Notes under the pieces: model-generated
Told to the model about the DNA's origin: nothing
The model's database searches: none
What the model saw: only the letters and a program-made list of their open reading frames with translations
In this document: one piece after another, positions 13,816-17,816 of the stretch
Layout: each line of letters opens with the position of its first letter
Numbering within the stretch: position 1 is the stretch's first letter
Program-made: the position numbers and the translations under genes
Assembly: GCA_003520745.1 (NCBI GenBank)
Contig: DOUE01000040.1
Coordinates: 1 to 17,816, forward strand
Origin: Erysipelotrichaceae bacterium
GTDB lineage: Bacteria; Bacillota_I; Bacilli_A; Erysipelotrichales; Erysipelotrichaceae
DNA: 17,816 nt
Reading direction: 5' to 3'

Positions 13816-14754
13816 CTATTGCTTTTCATCAATCCTACGAACCAGTGAAACGGTATACGGTGTGAAGTGCTTTCCCCAGAATTCCCGGGCGGTCGGATTG
13901 AAACTCTCGAAATCGACCCCAAGCAAGGGGATTCCTTCTTGGTGTAACGTATGTTCTAGAAAGGCAAGGAGTTCATCCACGATGCCCGATTTCCGAAATT
14001 CGGGTAGACAATAGGCTCCGCAGATATTCAACATCCCTTCGTTTTCGGTGATGAAATTCTCCCCGTCGGCCATGACTTCGATGTAGGCGATGATTCCACT
14101 CTCGTTTCGAGCGATGAAGATCCGTGAATCACGGCGTTGTATGGAGTGCATGAGCTGTTGATCACTCATCATCGGGTACTTCAGAAAGGTCGGGGAGTGT
14201 GAAAGATGTCGGATCAATCCGTTGCGCAGGGGTAGGATCGATGCGCTTTCGTTGCGGTCAAGTTCCGCGATTTCGACCTTGGCAGGACGAATCGGTCTCT
14301 CGGCATCGATCGCGCGGATCGAATCCATGCATCGCATCCCGAACCCGTTGGTGAAGAAACATTCGATCGCATCTTGATCATGGGCGTAGAGCGCGATCGC
14401 ATGGCTGAAGACACGGTCTTCCACCAGACGTTTCGCCAACCCTTGATAAAGCAGGTCGTAGACTTTCTTGCGTCGGTTACCGATCGCCCCGTGTGCATGG
14501 ACCGGAATGAACGTACCTTTGACACCGGTCGTACCGAATGCATCTTCGATGGGAGGATAGGCACAGAGATAGCCGATCAACGTGTCCCCTTCGATCATAC
14601 CCAACGCATAGGCGTTCTTTACGAAATACCCCAAATCCGGAGTAGATATGATTTCAGGCAATTCTTTCGTTTTCGCTCTTTCCGCTTCGTAATTCAAGCG
14701 CATGATTTCGTAGGCTTGGTCAAGATGGGTTTCCCTCAATTGAATACAGTCCAT
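13816..14754 (-). CDS. Tandem GNAT-family N-acetyltransferase
   Basis: This 312-residue protein is about twice the length of one GNAT domain and reads as two halves. In the first (about 1-150), DTLIGYLCAYPP is followed by GAIGNRRKKVYDLLYQGLAKRL (CoA-loop helix), then CFFTNGFGMRCMDSIR. The second half (about 160-312) has IIAYIEVM, the acetyl-CoA loop-like FRKSGIVDELLAFLEH, and NPTAREFWGKHFTPY at the end, a common GNAT closing motif. It should transfer an acetyl group from acetyl-CoA to an amine, but the acceptor cannot be told. The ATG has TAGGAG five bases upstream and lies 8 bases after the stop of the membrane protein gene, so the two form an operon. Confidence 0.88.
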   Translation of the reverse strand: MDCIQLRETHLDQAYEIMRLNYEAERAKTKELPEIISTPDLGYFVKNAYALGMIEGDTLIGYLCAYPPIEDAFGTTGVKGTFIPVHAHGAIGNRRKKVYDLLYQGLAKRLVEDRVFSHAIALYAHDQDAIECFFTNGFGMRCMDSIRAIDAERPIRPAKVEIAELDRNESASILPLRNGLIRHLSHSPTFLKYPMMSDQQLMHSIQRRDSRIFIARNESGIIAYIEVMADGENFITENEGMLNICGAYCLPEFRKSGIVDELLAFLEHTLHQEGIPLLGVDFESFNPTAREFWGKHFTPYTVSLVRRIDEKQ

Positions 14755-14762
14755 GGCTTCTC

Positions 14763-15791
14763 CTATTTCAGTGTCGTACTGAGTTCAACCATCCGGTTGA
14801 ACTGTTTTTCCATCATCGACAGATTCGTTTTGATTCGGCTCTCGCTTAAAATCTCATCGTCCGAATTCAAACCCAGGTTTGCATCCGTCGACGAAGGATG
14901 CGTAAAATCGAGTTTCCCGAGTCGTTCGACGATGTCGTTCAACTTCTTCAGATCCATCGGCGTGACCTCGATGTGCTTTTCCTGAACCATGAAAATACAG
15001 TCGTAGGCAAGATGAATCATGCTTTTCATCGCATTCACCATGTCGTCGAGCACCGTCAAGTTCGCTTTCTCGCGGCGGTTGAACGGGAGTGAATTCTCCT
15101 TCATCATCGTCCGGATGTTCGCCTTCACCATTTCGATGTCGTTGAACACGCTTGCCAACACCGAGGATGAAACCGGGGAACCGATCGGACTCGATAGGAT
15201 TTCATAGGTTTTCTTCAATCCGGACACCCCTTGGAGCCTGGCGAATTCCATCCTTTTTTTCCCGATCTTCCGATAATAGAAAAGGGAAAAGACATAGTTG
15301 AAGGCCAGGGCGATCAGGACACCCAAGCCAAGGGCGGATATTCGGAGTCTGAAGGTCAACAGGACGCTGGGATTCCCCAAGGCATCGCTTTGCAGAAGCT
15401 GCGTCATGTAGACGCTGGTGAAAATCGCGACCGGCGACACCATGCGATAATCGATTTTAAGCGCGATGTAGAGGGTCAAGCCCATGCCCAGGGCGACGGT
15501 GACAAACGAGACGTGATATCCCATGAGAAAGACCAAAAAGCCGGTGGAGAGGGCGCCTAGGGTCGATGCGGTCATTTGGTTGAGTGCCCCCTTCACCCCG
15601 GAGACGTTCACCGCCTCAAGATTGTACATCACGCCCAACAAGACGGATATCATGTCGAGGCGGGTGATTGAAAACGCCTTTCCAAGAAGAAAACCGACGC
15701 CGATCGCGCACATCGATTTCAAGATATAAAGCCAGGAATCAAGTAAAACCGCTTCACGTTTCAAACCGAAAACCCGCATCAATTGATCCAT
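14763..15791 (-). CDS. FUSC/aromatic acid exporter-like membrane protein
   Basis: This 342-residue protein has a hydrophobic N-terminal half with about six membrane segments between residues 20 and 175 (for example LYILKSMCAIGVGFLLGKAF and LRISALGLGVLIALAFNYVF). A charged, helical cytoplasmic half (180-342) follows. This layout, with RL-R-ALG-G--IAL-NY before the cytoplasmic part, matches the FUSC/ArAE (YgaE-like aromatic acid exporter) families. The substrate is unknown. ATG 15791 is preceded by GAGGAG at 9 bases and a near-consensus promoter. An in-frame TTG at 15956 would add 55 residues but has no site, and would place a terminator and a promoter inside the gene. Cotranscription with an acetyltransferase hints at modification and export of a toxic compound (inference). 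Confidence 0.85.
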   Translation of the reverse strand: MDQLMRVFGLKREAVLLDSWLYILKSMCAIGVGFLLGKAFSITRLDMISVLLGVMYNLEAVNVSGVKGALNQMTASTLGALSTGFLVFLMGYHVSFVTVALGMGLTLYIALKIDYRMVSPVAIFTSVYMTQLLQSDALGNPSVLLTFRLRISALGLGVLIALAFNYVFSLFYYRKIGKKRMEFARLQGVSGLKKTYEILSSPIGSPVSSSVLASVFNDIEMVKANIRTMMKENSLPFNRREKANLTVLDDMVNAMKSMIHLAYDCIFMVQEKHIEVTPMDLKKLNDIVERLGKLDFTHPSSTDANLGLNSDDEILSESRIKTNLSMMEKQFNRMVELSTTLK

Positions 15792-15815
15792 AAGTAGCTT
15801 CTCCTCTGTGGTTTC

Positions 15816-15844
15816 ATTATAACGGATATTCGCGTACTTGTCGG
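15816..15844 (-). promoter_or_regulatory. Promoter of the exporter-acetyltransferase operon
   Basis: On the minus strand, CCGACA (15844-15839), a 17-base spacer and a perfect TATAAT (15821-15816) form a good sigma-A promoter, 24 bases before the ATG at 15791. Confidence 0.75.
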
Positions 15845-15853
15845 AAAAACATG

Positions 15854-15876
15854 AAAAAGACCATCGCTGGATGGCC
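15854..15876 (-). terminator. Intrinsic terminator downstream of the GH3 gene
   Basis: On the minus strand, GGCCATC pairs with GATGGTC (one G-T pair) around CAGC and is followed by TTTTT. It lies 181 bases after the GH3 stop and 9 bases before the -35 of the next operon. It may end the GH3 transcript or a separate small RNA, or act as an attenuator ahead of the exporter gene. Confidence 0.75.
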
Positions 15877-16057
15877 TTATCATGATTCATCATCCGGTAG
15901 GCGAAACACAAATCGGGATGATCCTTACTGAAATCGAGTCCTCCTTCGATTTTCAACCTTGACCGGATTGACTATAACGATGGAATCCGCTTCGACTTAT
16001 CATGATACCCGCCCAAGAATCAAGTCGTCGCTACGAATCGACAAGGTTGAATCGTTT
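15877..16057 (-). other. Spacer rich in complementary segments, possible structured RNA
   Basis: No gene is supported here. Read on the minus strand, many short stems fit one another. A 10-bp outer pair TTCAACCTTG/CAAGGTTGAA (16051-16042 with 15961-15952) encloses CGACTT/AAGTCG (16027-16022 with 15998-15993) and CGGATT/AATCCG (15989-15984 with 15969-15964). Downstream are AAATCGA/TCGATTT, with AGGAGG in its loop (15952-15931), and ATCATCC/GGATGAT (15922-15916 with 15895-15889). The series ends at the terminator 15876-15854. Some neighbouring stems share bases and are alternatives. No known riboswitch class is recognised. It could be a 3' UTR, a small RNA or a leader; pairings were found by eye. 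Confidence 0.35.
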
Positions 16058-17816
16058 TCATCTTCCTAGAAATCTCCTGACCCCATTCAGATACTTTCCG
16101 TTGGCGAGTTCAACGATCCCGTTCGCCATGGATTGGGTTAATTGTCCTTGGCTCATCAACATCGTGGTACGCAACGGCGTCGTCATCACGAACTGGAACA
16201 TCATCTTAAATTCATTGGATCGACGGTCTTCCTTCGTAAACCCGCCCGCCTTCATCAGCATACCCTTGGAAACCTGTTTCATCATTTTCCCGACCAGGGT
16301 ATGCCCCATGTCTTCCAGCGTACTGTCGATGGTGAACTTCCCCTTCCCAGCGCTTTCTTCATTTTGGATGCCTCGATCGTAGATCGCCTTGAAATCTTCA
16401 TCGCTTGGTTTGCCTTTGAGATGGGCATACCAGGTCGATTCCCACGAGGAATCCTTCGGTAGATCCGCTTCCCCTTCTTTACTGATGATACCCGTCAGCC
16501 GAATGTCTTGTCTCGATGCGCCGATCAGAATCTCATATTCACCCGACGCGACGACGAACCGTTTTAGTTTTGGATGATAGAACATGAAATCCCGTTCGTA
16601 CAACTCGATTTCAACGGTCTTTTCCTGACGCGGAGCGAGGTGGATCTTCTCAAACGCCTTCAGTTCTTTCGCAGCGAAGTAGTGCGCCTTGGTTACATTG
16701 CCTACATAGACTTGGACGATTTCCGACCCTTTTCGCACTCCGCTATTCCTCACGTTGAAACGCAACGTATTCCCGAGGATTTCAAGGGCGGAGTATTCGA
16801 AGGTCGTATAGCTCAGCCCATGGCCAAACGGAAAAAGGACGTCGACCTTGGCGGAATCAAAGTAGCGATATCCAACAAAAACACTCTCGCGATAATGGAC
16901 TTGCTTGCGCTCTTTCCCATAGGTATCGCTACAGGGGACCTGGCTAAGGGCCCTTGGATAGGTCTCCGCCAGTTTCCCGCTGGGATTCACATCCCCGAAA
17001 AGGAGATCGCGCAACGCAAGACCGCCGGCTTCCCCGGGGAGGTATCCGTTTAGGATCGACGTGACCTGGTCGACCCACGGCATTTCGACCGGTGAACCCC
17101 CGGCCAGCACGACGACCAAATTCTTGGTTTTCTTGGCGACTTCTTCCACCAGTTTATTGTGTGCGTAAGGGAGTCCGAGCGACTTCCGGTCGAACCCTTC
17201 GTTCTCATCCTCGTCACGCAATCCGACGACGACGATGACGTTCTGGTTTTCTTGGATCGCATGGATCGCCTCGGGGATATGGAACGTACTCTTCGCATTG
17301 TGTAGGTCGTAACCTTGACGATATTCATAGACGATGTTCGCCTGGTCCAGGGCATCGCAAAGCGAGTCGACACGATGCGGTTCAATGTGCGAACTCCCGC
17401 CGCCTTGGATCCTGGCTTGTTTCGCCAATTCGCCCAACACCAAGATTTCTTTCTCTTTTTTCAGGGGAAGGAACTTCCCCTTGTTTTTCAAAAGGACGAT
17501 GCTTTGATGCGCGACCTTACGTGCGATTTGGTGATGCTTTTGAAGATCGTAGGTCCAACGGTCATTAAGAACCGGCTTCGCCTTTTCGATCAATGTAAGG
17601 ATTCTTGTCGCGGTACGGTCGATCTCTTCCACCGTGATCTTCCCATCGGCCACCGCATCGACCACGCGTTGAAGATAGTGTTGGCCATTCCCCGGCATCT
17701 CGAGGTCCATCCCGGCTTTTAGGTCTTCCCAATGTTCATGTCCGGCCCCCCAGTCGCTGACGACGACGCCTTGAAACCCCCATTCTTTTCGTAATACATC
17801 CGTCAATAGCCATGAA
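16058..17816 (-). CDS. GH3-family beta-glycosidase (N-terminus outside the window)
   Basis: About 585 C-terminal residues are present and the frame stays open to the right edge, so the true start lies outside; a TTG at 17806 is only an internal Leu codon in WLLTDVL. Family signs include WGFQGVVVSDWGA with the catalytic Asp nucleophile of the (beta/alpha)8 domain. The second alpha/beta domain follows (HQSIVLLKNKGKFLPL), with DENEGFDRKSLGLP carrying the probable acid/base Glu. Next come PSGKLAETYP, FPFGHGLSYT and a fibronectin-III-like domain. The last ~120 residues form a tail with short helices (MMKQVSKGMLMKAGG, ELANGKYLNGVRRF) seen in some Firmicutes GH3 enzymes. It hydrolyses beta-linked sugars, probably glucosides. 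Whether it is secreted cannot be seen. Confidence 0.93.
   Translation of the reverse strand, partial: SWLLTDVLRKEWGFQGVVVSDWGAGHEHWEDLKAGMDLEMPGNGQHYLQRVVDAVADGKITVEEIDRTATRILTLIEKAKPVLNDRWTYDLQKHHQIARKVAHQSIVLLKNKGKFLPLKKEKEILVLGELAKQARIQGGGSSHIEPHRVDSLCDALDQANIVYEYRQGYDLHNAKSTFHIPEAIHAIQENQNVIVVVGLRDEDENEGFDRKSLGLPYAHNKLVEEVAKKTKNLVVVLAGGSPVEMPWVDQVTSILNGYLPGEAGGLALRDLLFGDVNPSGKLAETYPRALSQVPCSDTYGKERKQVHYRESVFVGYRYFDSAKVDVLFPFGHGLSYTTFEYSALEILGNTLRFNVRNSGVRKGSEIVQVYVGNVTKAHYFAAKELKAFEKIHLAPRQEKTVEIELYERDFMFYHPKLKRFVVASGEYEILIGASRQDIRLTGIISKEGEADLPKDSSWESTWYAHLKGKPSDEDFKAIYDRGIQNEESAGKGKFTIDSTLEDMGHTLVGKMMKQVSKGMLMKAGGFTKEDRRSNEFKMMFQFVMTTPLRTTMLMSQGQLTQSMANGIVELANGKYLNGVRRFLGR

Noticed and set aside
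15792..15956. N-terminal extension of the exporter gene by 55 codons from TTG 15956
   Set aside because: There is no Shine-Dalgarno before the TTG. The extension would run through an intrinsic terminator and a TATAAT promoter, and ATG 15791 has a proper ribosome site.
1..17816. CRISPR array, tRNA/rRNA, insertion sequence or attachment site
   Set aside because: No regularly spaced repeats, tRNA-like cloverleaf, transposase motif or flanking terminal inverted repeats were seen on reading both strands by eye.

Overview
The window looks like a chromosomal segment from an anaerobic, Firmicutes-type bacterium (Bacillota or a related Mycoplasmatota lineage such as the Izemoplasma/Acholeplasma side). 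I infer this from purine-rich Shine-Dalgarno sites before nearly every gene, sigma-A-like promoters in short AT-rich spacers, CcpA-like cre sites, a ferredoxin-dependent 2-oxoacid oxidoreductase, RsgI-like and MASE3 proteins, and TGA used as a stop. Coding GC is moderate (near 50% by eye). The genus cannot be fixed from the sequence. No rRNA, tRNA, insertion sequence, prophage or CRISPR array was seen.

Layout. (1) 1-1105: the end of a 2-oxoacid:ferredoxin oxidoreductase alpha subunit, the complete beta subunit and a strong bidirectional terminator. (2) 1147-2558: a lone membrane diguanylate cyclase (MASE3-GGDEF) with a near-consensus promoter. (3) 2576-7282, minus strand: a five-gene operon of thiolase, CoA-transferase alpha and beta, D-3-hydroxybutyrate dehydrogenase and GntP-type permease. 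A divergent LysR regulator lies at 7464-8387, and the shared spacer holds a cre-like site and overlapping palindromes. The order and content resemble the yxjCDEF/sco-type 3-hydroxybutyrate gene sets of bacilli. The enzymes connect D-3-hydroxybutyrate, acetoacetate, acetoacetyl-CoA and acetyl-CoA. (4) 8397-9059: a YdeI/OmdA-like protein, divergent from a lipoprotein GH30 glycosidase (9190-10674) whose promoter overlaps a second cre-like site. (5) 10691-12108: a TetR regulator with a perfect 19-bp operator over its own promoter, followed by a small membrane protein. (6) 12174-13815: an ECF-like sigma factor and an RsgI-like membrane anti-sigma/sensor protein that has a second strong internal start. 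(7) 13816-15844, minus strand: a FUSC/aromatic-acid-exporter-like membrane protein and a tandem GNAT acetyltransferase. (8) 15854-16057: a spacer dense in complementary segments that ends in a terminator. (9) 16058-17816, minus strand: a GH3 beta-glycosidase that runs off the right edge.

Together the genes suggest a fermentative heterotroph. It hydrolyses beta-glucans or beta-glycosides outside or at the cell surface (GH30 lipoprotein, GH3) and takes up or releases a hydroxy-acid under LysR and catabolite control. It also has a membrane-signalling sigma/anti-sigma pair and c-di-GMP signalling. No stretch over 300 bases lacks a gene; the longest spacer is 15792-16057. The leads most worth following are the sigma/RsgI-like pair with its internal start, the structured spacer at 15854-16051, and the stacked regulatory sites at 7332-7426.
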